64,000 bases of DNA from SIG440 sp045631525. Lineage in GTDB: Bacteria > Bacillota > Clostridia > Monoglobales > Monoglobaceae. The notes under the pieces were generated by a model, which saw nothing but the letters and a program-made list of their open reading frames with translations, was not told the DNA's origin and did not search any database. The stretch covers positions 124,001 through 188,000 of the forward strand of contig JAZQUY010000002.1 of the NCBI GenBank assembly GCA_045631525.1, written 5' to 3'. This document shows positions 1-8,375 of the stretch, piece after piece; position 1 is the first letter of the stretch, and the number at the start of each line of letters is the position of its first letter. The position numbers and the translations under genes were made by a program.

Positions 1-1
1 G

Positions 2-1882
2 GCAGATAAGGTTACACCCGAAATTACCATTACATCTATTGTTATGGGAATTCTGCTTGCGGTTATATTTGGTGCGGCAAACGCCTATTTGGGCCTCCGC
101 GTTGGCATGACGGTTTCGGCGTCAATTCCTGCAGCGGTTATTGCTATGGGCGTTATCCGCGTTGTTATGAGAAAAAATTCGATACTTGAAAGCAACATTG
201 TTCAAACAGTTGGCTCAGCAGGTGAATCTGTTGCCGCAGGTGCAATCTTCACGCTTCCTGCTCTGTTTCTGTGGGCGGCAGAGGGAACAATGGACAAGCC
301 CGGAATTTTGGAAATTACATTGATTGCTCTCCTTGGCGGACTTCTTGGTGTGTTCTTTATGGTGCCTCTTCGTAATGCACTTATAGTGAAAGAACACGGA
401 ATTCTTCCTTATCCTGAGGGTACTGCTTGTGCAGAAGTTTTGCTTGCAGGTGAAGAGGGTGGCGCAAATGCTTCAACAGTTTTTGCGGGTATGGGTTTTG
501 CGGCACTTTTTAAGTTTATAATTGATGGACTGAAAGCCGTTCCTGGCGAGATTGCACTGAAATTCAAAGGCTATGCCGGTGAAATAGGAACTCAGATTTA
601 TCCTGCGGTGATGAGTGTTGGATATATTTGTGGCCCGAGAATTTCTTCTTATATGTTTGCGGGCGGAACCTTTAGTTGGATGGTGCTCATCCCGATGATT
701 GTTCTCTTTGGAAAAGAAATAGTCCTTTATCCCGGGACAGCACCTATCGGTGAAATGTTTGCATCAGGCGGTGCAAGTGCAATCTGGGGCTCATATATCC
801 GTTATATCGGTGCAGGAGCCTTGGCAGCGGGTGGAATAATCAGCCTTATCAAGTCACTTCCCTTGATTGTACGCACTTTTGGTGATGCACTTAAAGGAGT
901 TGGCAGTGCAGGAAATGGTGGCTCATCACGTACAGAAAAAGATTTAAGTATGAAGACAGTTCTTGTTTCAATCGCGGTACTTACAATTCTTGTATGGCTT
1001 GTTCCAGCTATTCCAGTGTCACTTCTTGGTGCTATTATTGTGGTCGTGTTTGGGTTTTTCTTTGCCACTGTTTCATCACGTATGGTTGGACTTGTAGGAA
1101 GCAGTAACAATCCTGTTTCAGGTATGGCAATTGCTACACTTCTTATTGCGACGCTTGTATTGAAACTCACAGGTGACAGTGGTGCACATGGTATGCAGGG
1201 TGCTATCGCTATTGGTTCGATTATCTGTATAGTAGCGGCAATTTCAGGTGATACATCACAGGACCTCAAGACAGGGTACCTTCTTGGTGCAACACCCAAA
1301 AAACAGCAGATAGGCGAAATAATTGGCGTTGTTGCGGCAGCACTTGCTATTGGCGGAACGCTGTATCTCCTTGACAGTGCGTGGGGCTTTGGCACAGATG
1401 AACTTGCGGCACCCCAGGCAACTCTTATGAAAATGATTGTTGAGGGTGTTATGGATGCAAATCTCCCCTGGGGATTGGTTCTCATCGGTGTATTTATTTC
1501 GATTATTATTGAAATAATAGGAATACCGGTATTGCCTTTTGCTATTGGTATATATCTGCCGGTACACCTCAATGCTTGCATTATGGTGGGTGGTCTTGTG
1601 AGACTTCTTATGGATAAATTGAAGCGTGAGAAAACACAAAAGGATTCTATGATAAATGATGGAATTCTCTTCTGCTCTGGCATGATTGCGGGTGAAGGTA
1701 TCATTGGTATTGTTCTTGCCCTTCTTGCTGTATTCGGCGTGGATAAGGTTATTGACCTTTCAGGTGTTTTGAACCTTTCACCGATAGCGTCGAGTGTTTT
1801 GAGCATTGTGGTTTTTGCACTGGTTATTCTCAGTGTGCTTAAGTTCTCACTTTGGAAGAAACGTACACCATTAAATAAATAA
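2..1882 (+). CDS. OPT family oligopeptide transporter (5' end outside window)
   Basis: The frame is open to the left edge, so the N-terminus is missing; 626 residues are visible, close to the usual size of the family. It is a polytopic membrane protein with at least a dozen hydrophobic segments. The first visible helix carries the NAYLGLRVGMT stretch typical of bacterial OPT transporters, and a GISAS-like Ala/Gly/Ser-rich turn follows. OPT proteins import oligopeptides or metal chelates by proton symport; the substrate cannot be read here. A PqqD-like gene follows one base after the stop, so the two are probably co-transcribed and end at the hairpin at 2231-2260. The first internal ATG (position 44) is not the true start, because conserved coding sequence continues upstream of it. 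Confidence 0.93.
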   Translation, partial: ADKVTPEITITSIVMGILLAVIFGAANAYLGLRVGMTVSASIPAAVIAMGVIRVVMRKNSILESNIVQTVGSAGESVAAGAIFTLPALFLWAAEGTMDKPGILEITLIALLGGLLGVFFMVPLRNALIVKEHGILPYPEGTACAEVLLAGEEGGANASTVFAGMGFAALFKFIIDGLKAVPGEIALKFKGYAGEIGTQIYPAVMSVGYICGPRISSYMFAGGTFSWMVLIPMIVLFGKEIVLYPGTAPIGEMFASGGASAIWGSYIRYIGAGALAAGGIISLIKSLPLIVRTFGDALKGVGSAGNGGSSRTEKDLSMKTVLVSIAVLTILVWLVPAIPVSLLGAIIVVVFGFFFATVSSRMVGLVGSSNNPVSGMAIATLLIATLVLKLTGDSGAHGMQGAIAIGSIICIVAAISGDTSQDLKTGYLLGATPKKQQIGEIIGVVAAALAIGGTLYLLDSAWGFGTDELAAPQATLMKMIVEGVMDANLPWGLVLIGVFISIIIEIIGIPVLPFAIGIYLPVHLNACIMVGGLVRLLMDKLKREKTQKDSMINDGILFCSGMIAGEGIIGIVLALLAVFGVDKVIDLSGVLNLSPIASSVLSIVVFALVILSVLKFSLWKKRTPLNK

Positions 1883-1883
1883 A

Positions 1884-2228
1884 ATGAAAAAAGAAAAAAT
1901 ATCAAAAAATTATCTTGAAAAAACTCCATTTCCTGATGAAAATATTAAATGGGAAACGGCAGAAGATGGGAAAGTAACTCTGCTCGTTGAAAATAAAGGA
2001 TTATTCAACAATCTTGCTCAAAAGCTTTTCAAAAAACCAAAAATCAGTTATGTTCATCTTGATGAAAACGGCAGCTTTGTTTGGCCTCTTATGGACGGCG
2101 AGCGTAATATAATTGAAATTGGAATATTGGTTGATGAAAAGTTTGGAGAGGAAGCACAACCTCTCTATGAGCGATTAGCAAAGTTTTTTCAGATTCTTGA
2201 CAGCTATGGATTTATTGAATGGAAATAA
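1884..2228 (+). CDS. PqqD-family protein
   Basis: A small protein of 114 residues. Its middle part (VHLDENGSFVWPLMDGERNI) matches the PqqD/RiPP-recognition-element fold: a short beta hairpin, then an N-x-x-(A/G)-xx-(I/V)-W/F-like segment and a helical tail ending in FIEWK. PqqD domains bind leader peptides for radical SAM enzymes in peptide-modification systems. No precursor peptide or radical SAM gene lies next to this one, and its neighbour is an OPT transporter instead. The start is one base after the transporter stop, with translation probably coupled. Its function here is unknown; a role tied to peptide recognition or transport is inference. Confidence 0.8.
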   Translation: MKKEKISKNYLEKTPFPDENIKWETAEDGKVTLLVENKGLFNNLAQKLFKKPKISYVHLDENGSFVWPLMDGERNIIEIGILVDEKFGEEAQPLYERLAKFFQILDSYGFIEWK

Positions 2229-2230
2229 AA

Positions 2231-2260
2231 AGAGAACGGGTTTTCCGTTCTCTTTTTTTG
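2231..2260 (+). terminator. Rho-independent terminator after the OPT/PqqD genes
   Basis: A 9-bp perfect stem (2231-2239 with 2245-2253), a 5-nt loop and a run of seven T. It lies just after the PqqD-family stop codon and before the convergent DUF4838 gene. Confidence 0.9.
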
Positions 2261-2287
2261 TGCCAAAAACTGATTGCAAAAATTGTT

Positions 2288-4258
2288 TTAGTGAGCGTCT
2301 TCAATTGGTGTTGCAAAGCCAAGGGTGAGGAGTTGACGCCAAACATCAATAAATCTGTGGAGCTCTGGTTCTGCCTCGCGGTAAGCATTGGCAACGGCGT
2401 CGGTGGCATCAATCCGTTCTTCGGGAGATTCCCCTGAGAATTTTCTTACCTGAAGCTTCAGGGTAACTTCTGCCAGGTCAAGATGTTTGATAAGAATTTT
2501 CCAGAACATTTTTTGAACATCGTTCTCAAAATCGCCATCTTCAAGTATTTTTGCAAAGACTTCGCGATGTTCTTTGATTATCTCAATACCTTTCTCGTTG
2601 TTCTCTCTCAATTTGTCATCAACAATTACGTCGGGCTCTTCGTTCTTGACCCAGTACGCAGTCAGTTTCGAAAGAGTCTCAAGATAGTTGCGCACAGTTT
2701 TATATTCCTTGCCAAAGGCATCACGCAGATAATCGTCAACTACGGTGTCAAAGCTTACATTTTCATTCCAAAGGGTATCCGCCATAACCTGCATAGGAAT
2801 GTTGGTTGGGAAGCTGTAACGCTGAACCTGACAAGAAATAAGCCCATCAAGACCCAGCTTTTTATAGGTTTTTATATCCCTTGACATAACATCTGAAATT
2901 TTAAAACCGCCTATGTCTGATATAAAGGTAGTAGACCAAAAATGATAGTCAAAAACACTTCTGTCATAGACTTTGAAATTATCCCAACCTTTCATGAGAC
3001 GAACTACCGGAGTGTTTTCTCTTGGCATAACAAGTTTGTTAAGTTCAAAAGGCCATTCTTCTTCGGGGAGATTATCAAAATCGACGTCTGCAAAGGATGA
3101 GTCAAAACGTCTTGTTATAGGTGCGAACATAAGTGAAAAACGCTTTGGATTATTCAGTGATTCAGTAAGGGGAGCCCAACAAACGTCATTGTAAGAAGTC
3201 ATAACGATTTTTGTGTCAATATTGCGGGCAGTCATTTCTTCGTCAATACGATTAAGCATCTTTATATAAAGATCAGCGGGACGAAGTCCAAGACAATTTT
3301 CACATTCGCAGAAATTGTTGCGCATATCTGCAAGCCAAACGTGGATATAGTCGATATCAGGATGAGACTCACAATGGTCGGAAACAGCTTCAGCAATTTT
3401 TGCAATAGCTTTGGGATTGCTGTAACAAGCCTGAGTGTTTGCGGGTGCTCCTCCAAAAATACCGCGTTTTCCGTCTATCATAGCGAGACAATCACGTACG
3501 TCATCGGGAATTTTGTCGTCGTCAACATTATCCCAACCGCTGGCGTCAAGACCAAAAGGCTGGCAGGTCCAACCGTGACCTACAGCGTGATGCATAAGAC
3601 TGCGGTCAGCAACATCCTCAATAAGCTTTTGATGGATTTTGATGCTGTCTTCACGAGTGAAAGGAACAGGCTCCATAACTTTATTATTGCGTTCATGGGA
3701 ATACCAGCGACGGAAAAAGAAATCAGGCACAAAAAACTGGAACAGGTAACCATTCATACCAACTTTTGGCATCCAGTCAATCAAATCATAGGCATGTTCA
3801 TAACTTACAGCCCCTTCTATACAGATGGTTCTGTGTCGCATACTTGGAACTTCATTTATATGTATCTGACATTTGTCGAGAACTTTTTTGGGTATAACTT
3901 CACCGATTTTTCCAGGGCAGAGCCACCTTACCCCGAGCTCTTTTAAGAAACGATAAACAGCAATTAAAACTGCACGTTCATTGGAACCTGTGATGAAACC
4001 GCAAAAATCATTAACTTCGATACAAATTGCATCGTCAAGGGTTTTATCTTCAAAGGGTTTTAGCTTTTTGTCAAGCTCACTGTCTGTTCCAACCCACAAA
4101 AGATTTGGGATTGATGAATCGTATTTGTCATAGGTGCGGACATCAACCAAAGCCAAGGGGTCCATCAAATTCAAATATTTTTCAAGTTCGTTTGCTGCCA
4201 TAATGACAGTTTTATGTGATCCAATGCGTGCTATAGTAACAGTGTTTGGTGCTTTCAT
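2288..4258 (-). CDS. DUF4838 domain-containing protein
   Basis: A protein of 656 residues with no signal peptide visible at the N-terminus. An N-terminal alpha/beta domain (ANELEKYL...) resembles the domain preceding the catalytic barrel of alpha-glucuronidases (GH67-like). The central part holds the CECENC cysteine cluster (about residues 317-322) that is characteristic of DUF4838 proteins, followed by a barrel-like region with several conserved Trp, Asp and His residues. The family is seen in carbohydrate-using bacteria and is suspected to act on glycans, but I know of no settled reaction. It is a single-gene unit with its own promoter (4297-4325) and a GGGGAGGC ribosome binding site before the ATG at 4258. 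No other glycan genes are adjacent. Confidence 0.85.
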   Translation of the reverse strand: MKAPNTVTIARIGSHKTVIMAANELEKYLNLMDPLALVDVRTYDKYDSSIPNLLWVGTDSELDKKLKPFEDKTLDDAICIEVNDFCGFITGSNERAVLIAVYRFLKELGVRWLCPGKIGEVIPKKVLDKCQIHINEVPSMRHRTICIEGAVSYEHAYDLIDWMPKVGMNGYLFQFFVPDFFFRRWYSHERNNKVMEPVPFTREDSIKIHQKLIEDVADRSLMHHAVGHGWTCQPFGLDASGWDNVDDDKIPDDVRDCLAMIDGKRGIFGGAPANTQACYSNPKAIAKIAEAVSDHCESHPDIDYIHVWLADMRNNFCECENCLGLRPADLYIKMLNRIDEEMTARNIDTKIVMTSYNDVCWAPLTESLNNPKRFSLMFAPITRRFDSSFADVDFDNLPEEEWPFELNKLVMPRENTPVVRLMKGWDNFKVYDRSVFDYHFWSTTFISDIGGFKISDVMSRDIKTYKKLGLDGLISCQVQRYSFPTNIPMQVMADTLWNENVSFDTVVDDYLRDAFGKEYKTVRNYLETLSKLTAYWVKNEEPDVIVDDKLRENNEKGIEIIKEHREVFAKILEDGDFENDVQKMFWKILIKHLDLAEVTLKLQVRKFSGESPEERIDATDAVANAYREAEPELHRFIDVWRQLLTLGFATPIEDAH

Positions 4259-4296
4259 TTCTGCCTCCCCAAAAAGTAAATGTAATTTATGGATTT

Positions 4297-4325
4297 ATTA
4301 TATAGTGTTGTGCTTTGAAAGTCAA
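4297..4325 (-). promoter_or_regulatory. Promoter of the DUF4838 gene
   Basis: Read on the minus strand: TTGACT, 17-bp spacer, TATAAT, about 40 bases ahead of the start codon. Confidence 0.8.
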
Positions 4326-4432
4326 GGGCTATTGAGGAAAAACGTGTCAAAAATATACCCAATATTAAAGTTTTGCACTGTGCCAAAAAGCTGTGCAAAG
4401 GATCACAAAAATAAAAAATCAAAACAAAACAG

Positions 4433-4465
4433 AAACCCCGCAAAGCCTTATGCCTTGCGGGGTTT
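4433..4465 (-). terminator. Terminator of the five-tRNA cluster
   Basis: An 11-bp stem of A/C/G-rich arms (AAACCCCGCAA with TTGCGGGGTTT) sits just after the tRNA-Lys gene. On the minus strand it is followed by a T-rich stretch. Confidence 0.75.
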
Positions 4466-4468
4466 AGC

Positions 4469-4544
4469 TGGTGATCCATCCGCGATTCGAACGCGGGACA
4501 CCTTGATTAAAAGTCAAGTGCTCTGCCAACTGAGCTAATGGACC
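4469..4544 (-). tRNA. tRNA-Lys (anticodon TTT)
   Basis: A full cloverleaf of 76 nt with encoded CCA. The acceptor stem pairs with one G-T wobble. The anticodon stem ACTTGA/TCAAGG-like region encloses CTTTTAA with TTT as anticodon, and the T arm carries GTTCGAATC. Last gene of the cluster. Confidence 0.96.
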
Positions 4545-4564
4545 ATATTAAGTTTTTAAAAATG

Positions 4565-4641
4565 TGGCTGGGCTGGCAGGACTCGAACCTACGAAATGCC
4601 AGAGTCAAAGTCTGGTGCCTTACCGACTTGGCTACAGCCCA
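4565..4641 (-). tRNA. tRNA-Gln (anticodon TTG)
   Basis: A 77-nt cloverleaf with a perfect 7-bp acceptor stem (TGGGCTG/CAGCCCA), starting with U-A as is common for tRNA-Gln, a CCAGA/TCTGG anticodon stem around TTG, and encoded CCA. Confidence 0.96.
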
Positions 4642-4705
4642 ATATATAACCTTTGACAATCTTGTCCGCTGCCAACATGAGCTTTTAATAAACTCATAAA
4701 AAAAG

Positions 4706-4782
4706 TGGGGTGGATAGACGGATTCGAACCGTCGGCCTCTAGAGCCACAATCTAGCGCTCTAACCAACTGAGCTATACCCAC
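4706..4782 (-). tRNA. tRNA-His (anticodon GTG)
   Basis: Cloverleaf with a CTAGA/TCTAG anticodon stem around GTG. A genomic G at the -1 position (4783) faces a C discriminator, the histidine identity pair. CCA is encoded. Confidence 0.96.
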
Positions 4783-4797
4783 CACATAAAAAGCAGA

Positions 4798-4874
<77 letters not shown>

Positions 4875-4883
4875 AAATACTGC

Positions 4884-4957
4884 TGGAGCGGGTGATGGGA
4901 ATCGAACCCACGCAATCAGCTTGGAAGGCTGAGATTCTACCATTGAACTACACCCGC
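4884..4957 (-). tRNA. tRNA-Gly (anticodon TCC)
   Basis: A 74-nt cloverleaf with GCGGGTG/CACCCGC acceptor stem, a TCAGC/GCTGA anticodon stem around TCC, and encoded CCA. First gene of the cluster, 40 bases downstream of a strong promoter. Confidence 0.96.
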
Positions 4958-4996
4958 ATTTGGTAGGTTGCCGCGTCGTTTCCGACCGACTAAGTT

Positions 4997-5025
4997 ATTA
5001 TAACAGCAAGTATAACGTTTGTCAA
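4997..5025 (-). promoter_or_regulatory. Promoter of the tRNA Gly-Arg-His-Gln-Lys cluster
   Basis: On the minus strand: TTGACA, 17-bp spacer ending in TGT, TATAAT. A perfect consensus with extended -10, as expected for a stable-RNA operon. Confidence 0.88.
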
Positions 5026-5153
5026 TACTTTTTTCAAAAAATTTTACCAAAATTATTTGTATATTTAAAAAAGATATTTTCAATTAAAGTTTGACGAAAA
5101 ATATTTACCAAAATATATAAATAAGAAAAATCAGAAAAATTTCATAAAAACTA

Positions 5154-5190
5154 TTGACTTTAGCACTTTACTATGATAAAATGCTAAAGT
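5154..5190 (+). promoter_or_regulatory. his operon promoter with overlapping HisR-type operator
   Basis: The promoter is TTGACT (5154-5159), 17-bp spacer, TAAAAT (5177-5182). Lying on top of it is an inverted repeat: 9-bp perfect outer arms ACTTTAGCA (5157-5165) and TGCTAAAGT (5182-5190), extending inward so that 12-base arms 5159-5170 and 5177-5188 differ at one position around a 6-base centre. Binding here would block RNA polymerase. The first gene downstream is a TrpR/YerC-type regulator, so autoregulation of the histidine operon is the natural reading; that link is inference. Confidence 0.75.
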
Positions 5191-5215
5191 AAAATAAATA
5201 GGGAAGGGATTATGT

Positions 5216-5497
5216 ATGGGAAAAATGGATACGCCTGCTATGAGAAGACTTATAGCGGCAGTGCTTAATCTTGAAAATGAAGAAGAATGCTACAACTTTT
5301 TTGAAGATATATGCACTATAAAGGAAATTCAGGATATGTCACAACGGCTTGAGGTTGCTTTGATGCTCAGCCAGAATAAAAGCTATGTTGAAATATCCAA
5401 GGAAACAGGTGCCAGCACAGCGACCATCAGCCGTGTAAATAAATGCCTTAATTACGGGAGTAATGGATATAAGGCAGTAATTGAAAGACTCGGATAA
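5216..5497 (+). CDS. hisR: TrpR/YerC-family regulator, likely histidine repressor
   Basis: A 93-residue protein of the YerC/YecD branch of the TrpR-like repressors. The central motif EIQDMSQRLEVALML followed by ETGASTATISRV forms the TrpR helix-turn-helix (about residues 38-77). In Gram-positive bacteria this family is proposed to control histidine biosynthesis, and here it is the first gene of the full his operon, 14 bases ahead of hisZG. A palindrome overlapping its own promoter (5157-5190) is the likely binding site. The ATG at 5216 has a GGGAAGGGA ribosome binding site; an in-frame ATG at 5225 is an alternative. Histidine as the co-ligand is inferred from context only. Confidence 0.88.
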   Translation: MGKMDTPAMRRLIAAVLNLENEEECYNFFEDICTIKEIQDMSQRLEVALMLSQNKSYVEISKETGASTATISRVNKCLNYGSNGYKAVIERLG

Positions 5498-5511
5498 TGG
5501 AGGACAGAAAA

Positions 5512-7095
5512 ATGAATTTTACTTTGGAAAAAGATGAAAAAATTATATTCAGCCTCAGGGAACTTTACAAAAACTACGGATATACGAAGTATCGCATGAG
5601 CAAGTTTGAGGAATATGATTTTTATGCCAGAAACAAGGATTTTCTTGTTTCTGAAAATGTAATAACTTTTACGGATGCGAATGGCAAGCTTATGGCGCTT
5701 AAGCCTGACGTTACACTGTCTATTGTGAAAAGCAGCAAGGACCAAAAGGGTAAGGTGCAAAAGGTCTATTACAATGAAAATGTTTATCGTGCAGGCGGCG
5801 ATACAAAGGCTTTTAAAGAAATTATGCAGACAGGTCTTGAGTGTATAGGCGACCTTGATGAAAAGTGTGTTTCCGAGGTTGTGCTTCTTGCGGCAAAGAG
5901 TCTTGAATGTATAACGGACGATTTTGTCCTTGATATTTCTCATATGGGAATTATTTCTGAGGTAATTGAGTCTGTAAACCTTTCACCCGAGGGAAGAAGT
6001 GCATATCTTGACTTTTTGGGTGAGAAAAACCTGAAAGGTGTTCTGGAAGTTTGTGAAAAGGAAAACCTTTCAGAAGATAAGAGTGAAATGCTTAAAGCGT
6101 TGGTGTCAACTTATGGTGCCCTTGAAGATGTGTTGCCAAAACTTGAGACCATGAATATAAGTGATGGATTTGCTGCTGCGGTGAAAGAACTTTTGGATAT
6201 TAGGGATGTTCTTTCAAAGAATGGTTGTGTGAATAAAGCACGGATAGACTTTTCTGTGGCAAACAGCATGAAATATTACAGCGGTGTTGCCTTCAAAGGC
6301 TTTATCAATGGCGTTCCCGGTGGTGTGCTTTCAGGAGGTCAGTATGACAAGCTTCTTTCCAAAATGAGCCGCACATCAGGTGCCGTGGGATTTGCGGTGT
6401 ATCTTGATATGCTTGAAAGAATGGATGACGATTCAAAAGACTGCGAAAGCATAACCACCAAGAAAGTGCTTAACATTGCTCTCCCAAAAGGAAGACTTGG
6501 TGAAAAGGTTTATCAGATGTTTGAAAATGCGGGGTTTGAATGCCCGTCAATAAAGGAAAACAACCGAAAGCTTATTTTTGAAAATGAAGATCTTGCAATT
6601 CGTTATTTTTGGGTGAAGCCCTCGGATGTTGCCATTTATGTTGAGCACGGTGCAGCTGACATAGGCGTTGCAGGCAAGGATATTTTGCTTGAATATGAGC
6701 CGGATATTTATGAACTCCTTGATTTGAATCTTGGCAAGTGCAAAATGGCGGTTGCGGGAAAGGCGGACTTTTGCAGCAGTGACAAGAAGACGCTTCGAGT
6801 TGCTACCAAGTTTGCTAATATCGCAAAGAACTATTATGCCTCAATCGGTCGTGAAATTGATATAATTCATCTCAATGGCTCAATAGAGATTGCACCAATC
6901 CTTGGACTTTCTGATGTTATTGTGGACATTGTGGAAACCGGAACAACCCTCAAGGAGAACAATTTGAGCGTCCTTGAGGACATAGTTCCCATAAGTGCAA
7001 GACTTATTGCAAACAAGGCGAGCTTTAAGTTTAAAAACAGTCAGATTGAGAATATAGTGAGCGGTCTTATGAAGCAGATGGAGGACAGGAAATAA
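5512..7095 (+). CDS. hisZG: Fused ATP phosphoribosyltransferase regulatory (HisZ) and catalytic (HisG) protein
   Basis: A single frame of 527 residues holds two proteins that are normally separate. Residues 1 to about 310 are HisZ, a histidyl-tRNA-synthetase-like domain with the class II motifs (KPDVTLSIVK, YYNENVYR, YYSGVAFKGF and GGQYDKLL). From about residue 318 a short-form HisG follows (LPKGRLGEKVY), including the PRPP loop VETGTTLKENNL near the C-terminus. Short HisG lacks its own regulatory domain and needs HisZ for activity and for histidine feedback, so the fusion fixes a 1:1 ratio. It catalyses the first step, ATP plus PRPP to phosphoribosyl-ATP. I chose the ATG at 5512 because GGAGG (5499-5503) sits 8 bases ahead; the ATG at 5497 has no site. 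Confidence 0.93.
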   Translation: MNFTLEKDEKIIFSLRELYKNYGYTKYRMSKFEEYDFYARNKDFLVSENVITFTDANGKLMALKPDVTLSIVKSSKDQKGKVQKVYYNENVYRAGGDTKAFKEIMQTGLECIGDLDEKCVSEVVLLAAKSLECITDDFVLDISHMGIISEVIESVNLSPEGRSAYLDFLGEKNLKGVLEVCEKENLSEDKSEMLKALVSTYGALEDVLPKLETMNISDGFAAAVKELLDIRDVLSKNGCVNKARIDFSVANSMKYYSGVAFKGFINGVPGGVLSGGQYDKLLSKMSRTSGAVGFAVYLDMLERMDDDSKDCESITTKKVLNIALPKGRLGEKVYQMFENAGFECPSIKENNRKLIFENEDLAIRYFWVKPSDVAIYVEHGAADIGVAGKDILLEYEPDIYELLDLNLGKCKMAVAGKADFCSSDKKTLRVATKFANIAKNYYASIGREIDIIHLNGSIEIAPILGLSDVIVDIVETGTTLKENNLSVLEDIVPISARLIANKASFKFKNSQIENIVSGLMKQMEDRK

Positions 7096-7096
7096 A

Positions 7097-8371
7097 ATGA
7101 TAAAGATACTTAAATACGGCGAGGTGGACAACGGGGATATTTTTTCCAGAGTTGTTCCCAAAATGGATGTAGAAAAAATTGTTGCTGAAATAATAGAAAA
7201 TGTAAAGGAAAACGGTGACAAGGCACTTTTTGAATACTGCGAAAAGTTTGACAAGGCAAAGCTTTCTTCCCTTGAGGTTTCAAAAGCGGAAATCGAGGAA
7301 GCTTTGAAATTGGTAGAGCCAAGGTTTTTGGATGTCTTAAAAAAGGCTGCGGCAAATATCCGAAAATTCCACGAAAAGCAGGTAAGAAACAGCTTTATAA
7401 TAAATGATACAGAAGGCGTTGTTACAGGGCAAAAGGTTATCCCAGTTGACCGTGCTGGGCTTTATGTTCCGGGTGGAACAGCAACATATCCATCAACAGT
7501 ATTGATGGACTCAATCCCTGCAAAAATTGCAGGGGTAGGGGAAGTGGTTATTGTTACACCTCCAAACAGCGAGGGAAAGGTTAATCCCGTTATTTTGGCG
7601 GCAGCAAAGGTAGCAGGCGTCGACCGTATATTCAAGGTGGGCGGTGCTCAGGCGGTTGCGGCTCTCGCATACGGAACAGAAAGCGTACCTAAGGTTGACA
7701 AAATTGTGGGTCCCGGAAATGCTTTTGTGGCAGAAGCCAAGAAACAGGTTTTTGGCAGGGTTTCAATTGATATGATTGCAGGACCCAGCGAAATTCTGGT
7801 TGTTGCTGACGGAAAGAGCAACCCTTGTCATGTTGCGGCAGACCTTCTTTCTCAGGCGGAACATGATGTTTTGGCAAGCGCAGTGCTTGTAACGGACAGC
7901 AGTGAACTGGCAGAGGCAGTACAAAAGGAAATCGAAAATCAGATACCGAGGCTCTCCCGTGCTGAAATCGCGAGAAAGTCCATTGATGACAACGGAAAAA
8001 TTATTGTGGCAGAAAATCTTGAGGCAGCTATTGAAATTGCGAATGAGATTGCGCCGGAGCACTTGGAACTTTGCGTGGACAATCCTTTTGACTATCTTGA
8101 CAAGGTGAGACACGCAGGCTCGATTTTTATGGGGAGAAACTGTCCTGAGGCTTTGGGCGATTATCTTGCAGGAGCAAACCACACTCTTCCTACAAGCGGT
8201 ACAGCCAAGTTTTCAAGTCCGTTGTCGGTGGATGACTTTGTGAAGAAGACCCAATACACATATTACACACACGATGCACTTAAAAGAGTAGCGGAGGATG
8301 TAGCATATTTCGCTGAAAAAGAGGGCTTGACAGCCCATGCAAAAAGTGCGACAATCAGAATTGAGGAGTGA
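7097..8371 (+). CDS. hisD: Histidinol dehydrogenase
   Basis: A 424-residue, full-length enzyme that oxidises L-histidinol to L-histidine with two NAD+, the last two steps of the pathway. Visible family signatures are YVPGGTATYPSTVLM, VGGAQAVAALAYGTESVP, GPGNAFVAEAKK, and the zinc/catalytic region (SQAEHD; APEHLEL, with the catalytic Glu-His pair; and GDYLAGANHTLPTSG with the late Asp and His ligands). It starts two bases after the hisZG stop. The same gene order as the pathway block indicates one transcript. Confidence 0.98.
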   Translation: MIKILKYGEVDNGDIFSRVVPKMDVEKIVAEIIENVKENGDKALFEYCEKFDKAKLSSLEVSKAEIEEALKLVEPRFLDVLKKAAANIRKFHEKQVRNSFIINDTEGVVTGQKVIPVDRAGLYVPGGTATYPSTVLMDSIPAKIAGVGEVVIVTPPNSEGKVNPVILAAAKVAGVDRIFKVGGAQAVAALAYGTESVPKVDKIVGPGNAFVAEAKKQVFGRVSIDMIAGPSEILVVADGKSNPCHVAADLLSQAEHDVLASAVLVTDSSELAEAVQKEIENQIPRLSRAEIARKSIDDNGKIIVAENLEAAIEIANEIAPEHLELCVDNPFDYLDKVRHAGSIFMGRNCPEALGDYLAGANHTLPTSGTAKFSSPLSVDDFVKKTQYTYYTHDALKRVAEDVAYFAEKEGLTAHAKSATIRIEE

Positions 8372-8375
8372 TGAA

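Noticed and set aside
802..1929. A 375-codon open frame on the minus strand
   Set aside because: It is antisense to the OPT transporter, has a composition rich in Ile/Pro/Ser/Thr from reversed codons, no ribosome site and no recognisable motif.
4134..4785. Open frames of about 90-130 codons over the tRNA cluster
   Set aside because: These overlap tRNA genes and their terminator; no coding features.
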